Positions 10,690 to 23,544 are shown, counted from the first letter of the stretch. The stretch is 64,000 nt of DNA from Morinoia aosen (GCA_030386875.1 CM059578.1:23607009-23671008), one strand, 5' to 3'. Notes: generated from the sequence alone by a model not told the origin. Translations and numbers: made by a program.

Positions 10690-10905
10690 CACTATGATGG
10701 GTTACACTGAAGTTCAATGCTCAACTCAAATTCAAAGTCAGTCGTACTAAGCAATTTTGAAAATAGCTTACATAACCGGATCGTGCCTTAATTCATTTAG
10801 GTTTCATTAAGTATTTATGATAATTAGGTTTGTGATTACATGCCAATCAGCAGCATTATGAAAATTCCCTCCGTGAACACTGATAGCTCACGTCGCGACC
10901 ACGAG
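10690..10905 (-). repeat. Dispersed repeat family A, copy 3
   Basis: On the minus strand it reads GTTCACGGAGGGAATTTTCA, TAATGCTGCTGATTGGCATG, CATAAATACTTAATGAAACC, TAAATGAATTAAGGCACGAT, CTATTTTCAAAATTGC and GAACTTCAGTGTAAC, in the family A order. Its outer end lies about 50 bp from the start of the 39-bp array. Confidence 0.75.
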
Positions 10906-10959
10906 TGAAACTGGTTATAGATGAATGCAAAATCTGATTTCAATCAATGCGAGTTGTGA

Positions 10960-13900
10960 TTCTCATGTGATGACACAAAATTACAGGCCATGTGGTACTC
11001 ATGTGATGACGACACAAAATTAGAGGCCATGTGGTACTCATGTGATGACGACACAAAATTAGAGGCCATGTGGTACTCATGTGATGACGACACAAAATTA
11101 GAGGCCATGTGGCACTCATGTGATGACGACACAAAATTAGAGGCCATGTGGCACTCGTGTGATGACGACACAAAATTAGAGGCCATGTGGCACTCATGTG
11201 ATGACGACACAAAATTAGAGGCCATGTGGCACTCATGTGATGACGACACAAAATTAAAGGCCATGTGGCACTCATGTGATGACGACACAAAATTAGAGGC
11301 CATGTGGCACTCATGTGATGACGACACAAAATTAGAGACCATGTGGCACTCATGTGATGACGACACAAAATTAGAGACCATGTGGCACTCATGTGATGGC
11401 GACACAAAATTAGAGGCCATGTGGCACTCATGTGATGGCGACACAAAATTAGAGGCCATGTGGCACTCATGTGATGACGACACAAAATTAGAGGCCATGT
11501 GGCACTCATGTGATGACGACACAAAATTAGAGGCCAGTGGCACTCATGTGATGACGACACAAAATTAGAGACCATGTGGCACTCATGTGATGGCGACACA
11601 AAATTAGAGACCATGTGGCACTCATGTGATGACGACACAAAATTAGAGACCAGTGGCACTCATGTGATGGCGACACAAAATTAGAGGCCATGTGGCACTC
11701 ATGTGATGACGACACAAAATTAGAGACCATGTGGCACTCATGTGATGACGACACAAAATTAGAGACCAGTGGCACTCATGTGATGACGACACAAAATTAG
11801 AGACCATGTGGCACTCATGTGATGGCGACACAAAATTAGAGGCCATGTGGCACTCATGTGATGACGACACAAAATTAGAGGCCATGTGGCACTCATGTGA
11901 TGACGACACAAAATTAGAGGCCAGTGGCACTCATGTGATGACGACACAAAATTAGAGACCATGTGGCACTCATGTGATGGCGACACAAAATTAGAGACCA
12001 TGTGGCACTCATGTGATGACGACACAAAATTAGAGACCAGTGGCACTCATGTGATGACGACACAAAATTAGAGGCCATGTGGCACTCATGTGATGACGAC
12101 ACAAAATTAAAGGCCATGTGGCACTCATGTGATGACGACACAAAATTAGAGGCCATGTGGCACTCATGTGATGACGACACAAAATTAGAGACCATGTGGC
12201 ACTCATGTGATGACGACACAAAATTAGAGACCATGTGGCACTCATGTGATGGCGACACAAAATTAGAGGCCATGTGGCACTCATGTGATGGCGACACAAA
12301 ATTAGAGGCCATGTGGCACTCATGTGATGACGACACAAAATTAGAGGCCATGTGGCACTCATGTGATGACGACACAAAATTAGAGGCCAGTGGCACTCAT
12401 GTGATGACGACACAAAATTAGAGACCATGTGGCACTCATGTGATGGCGACACAAAATTAGAGACCATGTGGCACTCATGTGATGACGACACAAAATTAGA
12501 GACCAGTGGCACTCATGTGATGGCGACACAAAATTAGAGGCCATGTGGCACTCATGTGATGACGACACAAAATTAGAGACCATGTGGCACTCATGTGATG
12601 ACGACACAAAATTAGAGACCAGTGGCACTCATGTGATGACGACACAAAATTATAGACCATGTGGCACTCATGTGATGGCGACACAAAATTAGAGGCCATG
12701 TGGCACTCATGTGATGACGACACAAAATTAGAGGCCATGTGGCACTCATGTGATGACGACACAAAATTAGAGGCCAGTGGCACTCATGTGATGACGACAC
12801 AAAATTAGAGACCATGTGGCACTCATGTGATGGCGACACAAAATTAGAGACCATGTGGCACTCATGTGATGACGACACAAAATTAGAGACCAGTGGCACT
12901 CATGTGATGGCGACACAAAATTAGAGGCCATGTGGCACTCATGTGATGACGACACAAAATTAGAGGCCATGTGGCACTCATGTGATGACGACACAAAATT
13001 AGAGACCATGTGGCACTCATGTGATGACGACACAAAATTAGAGACCAGTGGCACTCATGTGATGACGACACAAAATTAGAGGCCAGTGGCACTCATGTGA
13101 TGACGACACAAAATTAGAGGCCATGTGGCACTCATGTGATGACGACACAAAATTAGAGACCAGTGGCACTCATGTGATGACGACACAAAATTAGAGACCA
13201 TGTGGCACTCATGTGATGGCGACACAAAATTAGAGACCATGTGGCACTCATGTGATGACGACACAAAATTAGAGGCCAGTGGCACTCATGTGATGACGAC
13301 ACAAAATTAGAGACCATGTGGCACCCATGTGATGACGACACAAAATTAGAGGCCAGTGGCACTCATGTGATGACGACACAAAATTAGAGACCATGTGGCA
13401 CTCATGTGATGACGACACAAAATTAGAGGCCAGTGGCACTCATGTGATGACGACACAAAATTAGAGACCATGTGGCACTCATGTGATGACGACACAAAAT
13501 TAGAGGCCAGTGGCACTCATGTGATGACGACACAAAATTAGAGACCATGTGGCACTCATGTGATGACGACACAAAATTAGAGACCATGTGGCACTCATGT
13601 GATGACGACACAAAATTAGAGACCATGTGGTACCCATGTGATGACGACACAAAATTAGAGACCATGTGGCACTCATGTGATGACGACACAAAATTAGAGA
13701 CCATGTGGCACTCATGTGATGGCGACACAAAATTAGAGGCCATGTGGCACTCATGTGATGACGACACAAAATTAGAGGCCATGTGGCACTCATGTGATGA
13801 CGACACAAAATTAGAGGCCATGTGGCACTCATGTGATGACGACACAAAATTAGAGGCCATGTGGCACTCATGTGATGACGACACAAAATTAGAGGCCATG

Positions 13901-16553
13901 TGGCACTCATGTGATGACGACACAAAATTAGAGGCCATGTGGCACTCATGTGATGACGACACAAAATTAGAGGCCATGTGGCACTCATGTGATGACGACA
14001 CAAAATTAGAGGCCAGTGGCACTCATGTGATGACGACACAAAATTAGAGACCATGTGGCACTCATGTGATGGCGACACAAAATTAGAGGCCATGTGGCAC
14101 TCATGTGATGACGACACAAAATTAGAGGCCAGTGGCACTCATGTGATGACGACACAAAATTAGAGACCATGTGGCACTCATGTGATGGCGACACAAAATT
14201 AGAGACCATGTGGCACTCATGTGATGACGACACAAAATTAGAGACCAGTGGCACTCATGTGATGGCGACACAAAATTAGAGGCCATGTGGCACTCATGTG
14301 ATGACGACACAAAATTAGAGGCCATGTGGCACTCATGTGATGACGACACAAAATTAGAGACCATGTGGCACTCATGTGATGACGACACAAAATTAGAGAC
14401 CAGTGGCACTCATGTGATGACGACACAAAATTAGAGGCCAGTGGCACTCATGTGATGACGACACAAAATTAGAGGCCATGTGGCACTCATGTGATGACGA
14501 CACAAAATTAGAGACCAGTGGCACTCATGTGATGACGACACAAAATTAGAGACCATGTGGCACTCATGTGATGGCGACACAAAATTAGAGACCATGTGGC
14601 ACTCATGTGATGACGACACAAAATTAGAGGCCAGTGGCACTCATGTGATGACGACACAAAATTAGAGACCATGTGGCACCCATGTGATGACGACACAAAA
14701 TTAGAGGCCAGTGGCACTCATGTGATGACGACACAAAATTAGAGACCATGTGGCACTCATGTGATGACGACACAAAATTAGAGGCCAGTGGCACTCATGT
14801 GATGACGACACAAAATTAGAGACCATGTGGCACTCATGTGATGACGACACAAAATTAGAGGCCAGTGGCACTCATGTGATGACGACACAAAATTAGAGAC
14901 CATGTGGCACTCATGTGATGACGACACAAAATTAGAGACCATGTGGCACTCATGTGATGACGACACAAAATTAGAGACCATGTGGTACCCATGTGATGAC
15001 GACACAAAATTAGAGACCATGTGGCACTCATGTGATGACGACACAAAATTAGAGACCATGTGGCACTCATGTGATGGCGACACAAAATTAGAGGCCATGT
15101 GGCACTCATGTGATGACGACACAAAATTAGAGGCCATGTGGCACTCATGTGATGACGACACAAAATTAGAGGCCATGTGGCACTCATGTGATGACGACAC
15201 AAAATTAGAGGCCATGTGGCACTCATGTGATGACGACACAAAATTAGAGGCCATGTGGCACTCATGTGATGACGACACAAAATTAGAGGCCATGTGGCAC
15301 TCATGTGATGACGACACAAAATTAGAGGCCATGTGGCACTCATGTGATGACGACACAAAATTAGAGGCCAGTGGCACTCATGTGATGACGACACAAAATT
15401 AGAGACCATGTGGCACTCATGTGATGGCGACACAAAATTAGAGGCCATGTGGCACTCATGTGATGACGACACAAAATTAGAGACCATGTGGTACCCATGT
15501 GATGACGACACAAAATTAGAGACCATGTGGTACCCATGTGATGACGACACAAAATTAGAGGCCATGTGGCACTCATGTGATGACGACACAAAATTAGAGG
15601 CCATGTGGCACTCATGTGATGACGACACAAAATTAGAGGCCAGTGGCACTCATGTGATGACGACACAAAATTAGAGACCATGTGGCACTCATGTGATGGC
15701 GACACAAAATTAGAGGCCATGTGGCACTCATGTGATGACGACACAAAATTAGAGACCATGTGGTACCCATGTGATGACGACACAAAATTAGAGACCATGT
15801 GGTACCCATGTGATGACGACACAAAATTAGAGGCCATGTGGCACTCATGTGATGACGACACAAAATTAGAGACCATGTGGCACTCATGTGATGGCGACAC
15901 AAAATTAGAGGCCATGTGGCACTCATGTGATGACGACACAAAATTAGAGACCATGTGGTACCCATGTGATGACGACACAAAATTAGAGACCATGTGGCAC
16001 TCATGTGATGACGACACAAAATTAGAGACCATGTGGCACTCATGTGATGGCGACACAAAATTAGAGGCCATGTGGCACTCATGTGATGACGACACAAAAT
16101 TAGAGGCCATGTGGCACTCATGTGATGACGACACAAAATTAGAGGCCATGTGGCACTCATGTGATGACGACACAAAATTAGAGGCCATGTGGCACTCATG
16201 TGATGACGACACAAAATTAGAGGCCATGTGGCACTCATGTGATGACGACACAAAATTAGAGGCCATGTGGCACTCATGTGATGACGACACAAAATTAGAG
16301 GCCATGTGGCACTCATGTGATGACGACACAAAATTAGAGGCCATGTGGCACTCATGTGATGACGACACAAAATTAGAGGCCATGTGGCACTCATGTGATG
16401 ACGACACAAAATTAGAGGCCATGTGGCACTCATGTGATGACGACACAAAATTAGAGGCCATGTGGCACCCATGTGATGACGACACAAAATTAGAGGCCAT
16501 GTGGCACTCATGTGATGACGACACAAAATTAGAGGCCATGTGGCACCCATGTT
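10960..16553. repeat. 39-bp minisatellite array, about 143 units, with higher-order duplications
   Basis: The unit contains ACACAAAATTAGAGGCCATG followed by TGGCACTCATGTGATGACG (39 bp). A 38-bp variant lacks one T (GGCCAGTGGC). Common point variants are GAGACC/GAGGCC, TGATGGCG/TGATGACG, TACCCATG and, only near the left edge, TACTCATG. Because 39 is 13 codons, frames such as the repeated MWHSCDDDTKLEA and its antisense partners stay open until a 38-bp unit shifts them; this argues against coding. The right end (about 16050-16553) is the most uniform part and has no 38-bp units. Longer blocks are duplicated at 853, 1355 and 272 bp. Confidence 0.97.
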
Positions 16554-16574
16554 GAGTCTGACTCTTCTTGGAGT

Positions 16575-16945
16575 GTTACTTGAAAAGGAAACAATGATGA
16601 TAATGTGCTTCTGCGAGTGTTACGAATGATAATAAATGCTTCTGTGAGTGTTAACGAATGATAATAAATGCTTCTGTGAGTGTTAACGAATGATGATAAA
16701 TGATTCTGCGAGTGTTAACGAATGATGATAAATGATTCTTCGAGTGTTATAAAATGCTTATTCGAATGTCACTTCAAACTTTACTTGATGTTTACAAGGA
16801 GTGCTACTTACCGGAAATAACACTTGGAGCGTTGTTTACAGTGTCACTTGGAGCACTGTTTGGGTGCTACTTGGAGTGCGATTTGAGACGTTACTTGGAG
16901 TGTTACTTGAAGTGTTACGTGGACTGTTATCTGGAGTGTAACAAG
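16575..16945. repeat. 32-bp repeat (about 5 units) followed by a TTACTTGGAGTG degenerate repeat
   Basis: Positions 16600-16750 repeat GAGTGTTAACGAATGATGAT, AAATG(C/A)TTCTG. Positions 16780-16940 repeat TTACTTGGAGTGTTAC-like words every 12-30 bp. The 95-codon frame at 16754-17041 (Tyr/Leu/Cys-rich) is produced by the second repeat. Positions 16946-17213 show nothing. Confidence 0.8.
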
Positions 16946-17213
16946 GAATATTCGTTGAAACACGGCTCTAAATTTAATTTGTGGAGTAAATTGAAGCATT
17001 ATATAATAGATGTGTTGGTAAAACCATCACTTGATGCTTAATATGAAATCCACGTAATAAACGCAGGCAAAAACACGCTGAATCAAACGCTTATACTTCA
17101 AAACTTTCGAGTACAGCGTCTCTCATAATCAGCAGCGTGACTGCGAACGTGCTCGTCATAGTTTGTTCAATGTGGGTCTGCCATTATTCCTTGATTTTCA
17201 ATTCTTGTTAAAA

Positions 17214-18580
17214 TTAATAAATTAAGTCACCAGAAAGTTATAAATAATGTCAGCTGAAATTAATGAATCAAGTCACATGACAGTAATAAATCAGGTCAGC
17301 TGAAGTTAATAAATCACTTCACCTGAAAGTAATAATTCAGGTAGCTGAAATTAATAAATCAAGTCACCTGAAAGTAATAAATCAGGTCAGCTGAAGTTAA
17401 TAAATCACGTCACCTGAAAGTAATAATTCAGGTAGCTGAAATTAATAAATCAAGTCACCTGACAGTAATAAATCAGGTCAGCTGAAGTTAATAAATCATG
17501 TCACCTGAAAGTAATAATTCAGGTAGCTGAAATTAATAAATCAAGTCACCTGAAAGTAATAAATCATGTCAGCTGAAATTAATGAATCAAGTCACCTGAC
17601 AGTAATAAATCAGGTCTGCTGAAATTATTAAATCAAGTCCCCTGAAAGTAATAAATCAGTTCAGCTGAAGTTAATAAATCAGGTCAGCTGAAGTTAATAA
17701 ATCACGTCACCTGGAAGTAATAATTCAGTTAGCTGAAATTAATAAATCAAGTCACCTGAAAGTAATAAATCATGTCAGCTGAAATTAATGAATCAAGTCA
17801 CCTGAAAGTAATAAATCAGGTAGCTGAAAATTAATAAATCAGGTCACCTGAAAGTAATGAATCAGGTCAGCTGAAATTAATGAATCAGGTCAGCTGAAAT
17901 TAAACAAATCAGGTCAGCTGAAATTAATGAATCAGGTCAGCTGAAATTAATGAATCAGGTCAGCTGAAATTAATGAATCAGGTCAGCTGAAATTAATAAA
18001 TCAGATTAGCGGAATAAATAAATCAGGTCAGCTGAAACTAATGAATCAGGTCAGCTGAAATTAATGAATCAGGTCAGCTGAAATTAATAAATCAGACCAG
18101 CGGAATAAATAAATCAGGTCAGCTGAAATTAATGAATCAGGTCAGCTGAAATTAATAAATCAGACCAGCGGAAAAAATAAATCAGGTCAGCTGAAATTAA
18201 TGAATCAGGTCAGCTGAAATTAAACAAATCAGGTCAGCTGAAATTAATGAATCAGGTCAGCTGAAATTAATGAATCAGGTCAGCTGAAATTAAGGAATCA
18301 GGTCAGCTGAAATTAATGAATCAAGTCAGCTGAAATTAAGGAATCAGGTCAGCTGAAATTAAACAAATCAGGTCAGCTGAAATTAATGAATCAGGTCAGC
18401 TGAAATTAATGAATCAGGTCAGCTGAAATTAATGAATCAGGTCAGCTGAAATTAAGGAATCAGGTCAGCTGAAGTTAATAAATCAGGTCAGCTGAAATTT
18501 ATAAATCAGGTCAGCTGGAATAAATAAATCAGGTCAGCTGAAATTAATGAATCAGGTGAGCTGAAATTAAACAAATAAGT
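17214..18580. repeat. 23-bp array (about 59 units) with CAGCTG or CACCTG in each unit
   Basis: The main unit is AATCAGGTCAGCTGAAATTA plus ATG. A second type, AAGTCACCTGAAAGTAATAA, alternates with it in the left half (about 17240-17870) in a 46-bp higher-order pattern and disappears from the right half. Each unit carries an E-box hexamer CAGCTG or CACCTG, and many carry AGGTCA. There are no long frames because stops occur in every unit. Confidence 0.95.
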
Positions 18581-18689
18581 TAGTCCCAGTCACTCCTCAA
18601 AAGCAATTCCATAAGGAAAAATTTGTTAAAGTTACGTAGGTCAGTTCTCATTGCAAGATACTACTGACGTGAGGAATGAGGAGCATGTG

Positions 18690-19310
18690 GCATGTTGGCA
18701 TGTGGCATGTTGACATGTTGGCATGTGTGGCATGTGTGAAACGTGGGGCATGTGTGGCATGTGTGGCACGAGTGGCATTTGTGGCATGTGTGGCATGTGT
18801 GGCACGTGTGGCATTTGTGGCATGTGTGGCATGTGTGGCATGTGTGGCATGTGTAGCATGTGTGGCACGTGTGGCATTTGTGGCATGTGTGGCATGTGTG
18901 AAACGTGGGGCATGTGTGGCATGTGTGGCACGTGTGGCATTTGTGGCATGTGTGGCATGTGTGGCATGTGTGGCACGTGTGGCATTTGTGGCATGTGTGG
19001 CATGTGTGGCACGTGTGGCATGTGGGCCATGTGTGGCATGTGTGGCATGTGTGGCATGTGTAGCATGTGTGGCACGTGTGGCATGTGTGACATGTGTGGC
19101 TTGTGGGCCATGTGTGGCATGTGTGGCATATGTGGCACGTGTGGCATGTGGGCCATGTTTGGGATGTGTGGCATGTGTGGCATGTGTGGCACGTGTGGCA
19201 TGTGTGACATGTGTGGCATGTGGGCCATGTGTGGCATGTGTGGCATATGTGGCATGTGTGGCATGTATGGCATGTGTGGCACGAGTGTCAAGTGGGGCAT
19301 GTAGGAGAGC
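18690..19310. repeat. 9-bp CATGTGTGG array
   Basis: About 65-70 units of CATGTGTGG with variants CACGTGTGG, CATTTGTGG, CATGTGGGC and longer internal repeats. All three plus frames and two minus frames stay open (Cys/Gly/Met, Val/Ala/Cys, His/Met/Pro runs), so none of the 190-370-codon frames is evidence for a gene. Confidence 0.95.
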
Positions 19311-19735
19311 ACCACTCACACACCCACCACACCACCACACCCCCACACCCACACCCCCGCCCATGTACCCCCGCACCCCCACACCCCCACACCCCACACT
19401 AACTTGTCACCAACACGTCGCCGTCACGTTGCCGGCAGCGACGCGAGTGGGGCTGACGGCGCGCCTTCCTATGGCGCTCACGTCCTGGGTAATGAGGGCA
19501 GCGTGTGCTGAGTTAGGGGGTGTGGTGTGGTGTGGTGTGGTGAGGTGTGGTGTGGTGTGTGGTGTGGTGGTGTGTGGTGTGTGGTGTGGTGGTGTGTGGT
19601 GTGGTGGTGTGTGGTGTGGTGTGGTGTGGTGGTGTGTAGTGTGGTGTGATGTGGTGGTAGTGGTAACGTGTGGTGTGGTGTGGTGGTGTGTGGTGCGGTG
19701 TGTTGGTGTGGCAGTGTATGATGTAGTGAGGTATG
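19311..19735. repeat. CACACCC tract and GTGTGGTGTGG tract
   Basis: A C/A-rich tract at about 19311-19400 is separated by about 120 bp of mixed sequence from a GTGTGGT/GGTGGT simple repeat at about 19515-19735. The two tracts are roughly complementary in composition and could pair. Confidence 0.85.
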
Positions 19736-20170
19736 AGGTGAAATATTTTGATATTCTTGTGATGGTATTTCTGATATGGGTATTCATATGATGGTATTTC
19801 TGATACGAGTATTCTTATGCTGGTATTTCTGATATGGGTATTCTTATGATGGTATTTCTGATTTGGGTATTCTTATGATGGTATTACTGATATGGGTATT
19901 CTTATGATGGTATTACTGATATGGCTATTCTTATGATGGTATTTCTGATATGGGTATTCTTATGATGGTATTACTGATATAGGTATTCTTATGATGGTAT
20001 TTCTGATACGAGTATTCTTATGAAGGTATTTCTGATATGGGTATTCTTATGATGGTATTACTGATATGGGTATTCTTATGATGGTATTACTGATACGGGT
20101 ATTCTTATGATGGTATTACTGATACAGGTATAAATTCTCGGTTCGGGTTTTTCAAGACATACTGTACAGC
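19736..20170 (+). repeat. 29-bp array (about 13 units) ending in a dispersed motif (family F copy 1)
   Basis: The unit is ATTCTTATGATGGTATT(T/A)C plus TGATA(T/C)GGGT. The last unit runs into AATTCTCGGTTCGGGTTTTT, CAAGACATACTGTAC. That junction recurs at 29290-29385 with only one or two units, so this array seems to have expanded inside a dispersed element. Confidence 0.9.
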
Positions 20171-20402
20171 GCACGAGTACAAAAGGAACAGCAAACCGAA
20201 AAATGAGACATACCTCTAATCAGATCTACCGGAAAAAACTAAAGCTCTCCTTGTAATTCAAGTTTATCATATTTTTCTGTAAATTGATTTCCATTTGATA
20301 TGGTAGTCGATCACGTGGTATAAAGAATGAATTCCATCGTTAATAATAATAATTGCTAAAATTGCAATATAGGTTAAGGATTCAAACAATAACTAATTGT
20401 AA
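20171..20402. other. Spacer before the LINE
   Basis: Nothing recognised apart from a possible target-site copy at 20395-20420 (see the finding on the LINE flanks). Confidence 0.4.
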
Positions 20403-22817
20403 AACACAATCGTACATGAAAGCTGTGAACCAATCTCTAATTTCCTAACAACCTTTCAGTCTCAATCCTTCCTTCCGATCATTACAAAGCCTACACGAAT
20501 AACCTCAGAGTGTGCTACGCTGCTTGACAATATCTTTATGACAGACCCAAGTGATTTTCTTGCTGGAATAATTACTTCTGACTTATCAGATCACTTCCCA
20601 GTTTTTCTTATTAAGAAAAATGTCTATATTGCTTGCACCAAAGCACGGGCTGAAACTTACTCATACCGTAAAATAAACGAATCAAATCTCGAAGAAATGC
20701 GCACCGTTCTAGAAGAATCAATGCATACATTGCACATCTCTCAACAAAATAATAATGCTACGAGCATTGATGAAGCAGTAGTAAAGTTGACTGAAACTAT
20801 AATGACCGCATACAATCAGTGTTGCCCAATTGTAACTCGCACAGTTACTCCGAAAAATAAACAAAAGCCCTGGATTACTAGATACATCGTGATAAATATA
20901 AAGAAAAGTCAAGCGTACCTAGCCCTCCTTTACGAAGGGCGAATATCTAGAGAAACATATAACCGATTCAGAAACTATGTGACAAACCAGATAAGAACAT
21001 CAAAAAAGAACTACTTTACGCTCAAGTTTACTCAATTCAAAACTGACGTTAAAAAGACTTGGCGCCTCCTTAACTCCTGCTGTAAACCGAATAATGCCGA
21101 TAAAAAGAAAATTGAATATGTCATTCATGATAATGTGAAATACCATGAGAAGAAAGAAATTGCTAATCTCTTTAACAACTTCTTCGTAAACGTAGGGAAA
21201 ACTATAGCTGATGGGATTCCAAGTGAACCTACTGATCACCTGGAATTTATGGATCATATTCGAGAACCCAACTCCTTTTTCTTTACGCCTACAAACTCCT
21301 CCGATGTAATTACGTGCATAAACAACATGAAAAATAAATCGAGTGGGCTACAAACGTTTCCGACTAAAGTACTTAAAGTTATTGCTGACATTGTAGCCCC
21401 GCTGATATCAAATATTATTAACCAGTCTCTCTCACTAGGCACTTTCCCGAACTCCCTCAAAGTTGCTAGAGTAACCCCTATCTTTAAAAGTGGTGAAAAA
21501 ACCTGTGTAAACAATTATCGACCTATCTCCGTACTACCAATTATCAGCAAAGTATTCGAAAAGTATGTGTATAAAAAAGTGTACTCTTATTTTGAACAAA
21601 AATCATTTCTTTTACGATAAACAATACGGCTTTCGCTCTAAAAAATCAACAACACAGGCTATATTAAATCATTTACAATTCCTCTATTCTAATATAGATG
21701 AAGGAAAGCCTGTCTTCTCTGTATTTCTTGACTTTCGAAAAGCATTCGATTGTGTGGACCATAAAATACTACTCTCGAAACTACACTGTTATGGCATTCG
21801 AGGGATTGCCCATGATTAGTTCAGATCATACCTAACAAATCGGAAGCAATACGTTGTCATTGACGACGCAAAATCAGACCCACAGACAATTAGCCATGGA
21901 GTTCCACAAGGATCTGTTCTTGGGCCTCTCATGTTTCTGATTTTTATCAATGATATTGTAAAATCTACATCATTCTTCAAATTCTACTTTTTGCCGATGA
22001 CAGTACGCTTTCTGAGGTCCTTCCAAACCAAAATCCGGCTATGATTGTGGAGAGTATAAATAATGAACTTCATAAGGTTTCATCGTGGCTCAAAGCTAAT
22101 AAAATAAGCCTTAATATTGATAAAACAAATTATATTACATTCTCATACAAGAAAGATGTATCTCTCCCATGCATTAAAATTGGCGAAGGTAAAATCGAAG
22201 AAACCAACTCATGTAAGTTTCTGGGCATCATAGAAGATAAACATCTGACCTTCAAAGAGCACATCACTCATATTAGTTCTAAATTATCAAAATCCATCGG
22301 AATCCTAAATAAAGTTAAAAATTTTCTGCCTGAAACAGCTTTACAAATGCTCTACCGAACGCTTATTTCTCCATACTTGCAATACGGAATAGAAGCATGG
22401 CACGGAACTGATAAAAATAAAACCAACAAAATTTTTACTCTGCAGAAAAGAGCTGTCAGAGCGGTAAAGAACCTAGAATATAATGCTCACACAAATGATT
22501 CTTTCAAATATTTACAAATACTTAAACTTTCGGATCTCTACAAAATCTCCATCTGTAATTTCATTTACAAAACATTAAGAAATGATGGCTACAATAGCCT
22601 AAGACAATTATTGACTGCGCAAACTGGTCATCACGACCGTTTAACCCGAAAGTGAAGTAAATTCATGCTTCCTTATTATTCGAAGGCCCGGTCGCCACAC
22701 AGTATCCTCTTCGTTGGAACCAAAACTAGGAACTCTATACCTGCGGAGATCCGTAAATGTAATTCGTACAAAGTATTCAAAAGACATCTTGAGTCTCACT
22801 TCCTATCAGAATACTAG
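20403..22817 (+). pseudogene. Jockey-superfamily (CR1/L2-like) LINE ORF2, 5'-truncated and disabled
   Basis: This is the remains of a non-LTR retrotransposon polyprotein, which normally carries an apurinic-like endonuclease and a reverse transcriptase for target-primed integration. The frame opens after a stop at 20400-20402 and starts within the endonuclease C-terminus (FLPIITKPTRIT, ATLLDNIF, SDLSDHFPVF). A linker with KPWITRYI and LFNNFFVNVG follows. Reverse transcriptase motifs are NYRPISVLP, then after a frameshift near 21595-21615 FLDFRKAFDCVDHK (motif A), GIRGIAHD, a TAG at 21817-21819 where Trp is usual, [14 protein letters not shown] (motif B), and FADD (motif C) after a second frameshift near 21985. 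The thumb reads on from 22041 to a TGA at 22653-22655. Past it the same frame continues with PHSILFVGTKTRNSIPAEIR and ends at TAG 22815-22817. Two frameshifts and two internal stops mean it cannot act by itself. Assignment between CR1, L2 and Jockey proper is uncertain. Confidence 0.93.
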
Positions 22818-23203
22818 TCGTGTAAGATCACCATGTCAAATCTTGCCTCCTACATGTAACTAATGATAATGTCATAATGTAACTTGCTTTGGGTAACATA
22901 ACCGATCTTCGGTCTGCTCTTTAATCGTTTTATCGAACATACTGTTAAATATAGCCGATTTGACCTATATTGTAAAATACAGCATAAAATATCGAGTAAA
23001 TTATCTCAATGATCAGTCTAATGCGAAACTAGGTTAAGTAAACTAGGTTAAACATTATTGTACACCTTAGAATAACGTGATGATAGGATGCCTTAGAAGT
23101 CGCTGAACTTGTTCGGGCCCACAGGTAGCTATACTCAAATTTAACCATTGTACTAGACTTAAGAAACATTCTACCTCTGTATCACCTGTGGTAAATAAAT
23201 TGT
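22818..23203 (+). mobile_element. 3' untranslated region of the LINE
   Basis: The boundary is defined by comparison with the minus-strand copy at 7655-7972; both end at CACCTGTGGTAAATAAATTG. The tail is not poly(A), which fits CR1/L2-type elements better than poly(A)-tailed LINEs. Sequence directly downstream is a minisatellite. Confidence 0.85.
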
Positions 23204-23360
23204 ACACACACGTATGGTACATGAACTATGGTACAACACAATCGTACACGCACGTATAGTACATGAACTATGGTACAACACAATCGTACACGCACGTATA
23301 GTACATGAACTATGGTACAGCACAATCGTACCCGCACGTATAGTACATGAACTACACGCA
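23204..23360. repeat. 42-bp minisatellite, about 3.5 units, abutting the LINE 3' end
   Basis: The unit carries GTACACGCACGTATAGTACA, TGAACTATGGTACAACACAA, TC. 42 bp is 14 codons, hence the short open frame. It begins within a few bases of the LINE terminus. Positions 23361-23544 show nothing beyond a GCAGCTGC palindrome near 23408. Confidence 0.9.
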
Positions 23361-23544
23361 CCTACGCCGGATATCTACTTTCAAGAGCACGTGAGCGAGG
23401 CAGGCCGCAGCTGCCTGGGCCGTGAAGCAGCAGCTTCATAACTTCACTTTTCTGAAGTTCACGCGCTTGTGCATACCAATGTGAGTGAGGGGGATGTTCA
23501 AGTGTGAGTCGGGGTGAGTCAGAAGATGAGCGTAAAACCAGGAG

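Noticed and set aside
10960..16553. Long overlapping frames encoding repeated MWHSCDDDTKLEA and antisense peptides
   Set aside because: They exist because the unit is 39 bp (13 codons) without stops. Frames open on both strands at once, 38-bp units break them, and substitutions show no codon-position bias that I can see.
16754..17041. 95-codon Tyr/Leu/Cys frame
   Set aside because: It follows the TTACTTGGAGTG degenerate repeat and has no independent support.
18641..19791. Cys/Gly/Met and Val/Ala/Cys frames up to 371 codons
   Set aside because: Products of the 9-bp CATGTGTGG array and the adjoining GTGTGG tract.
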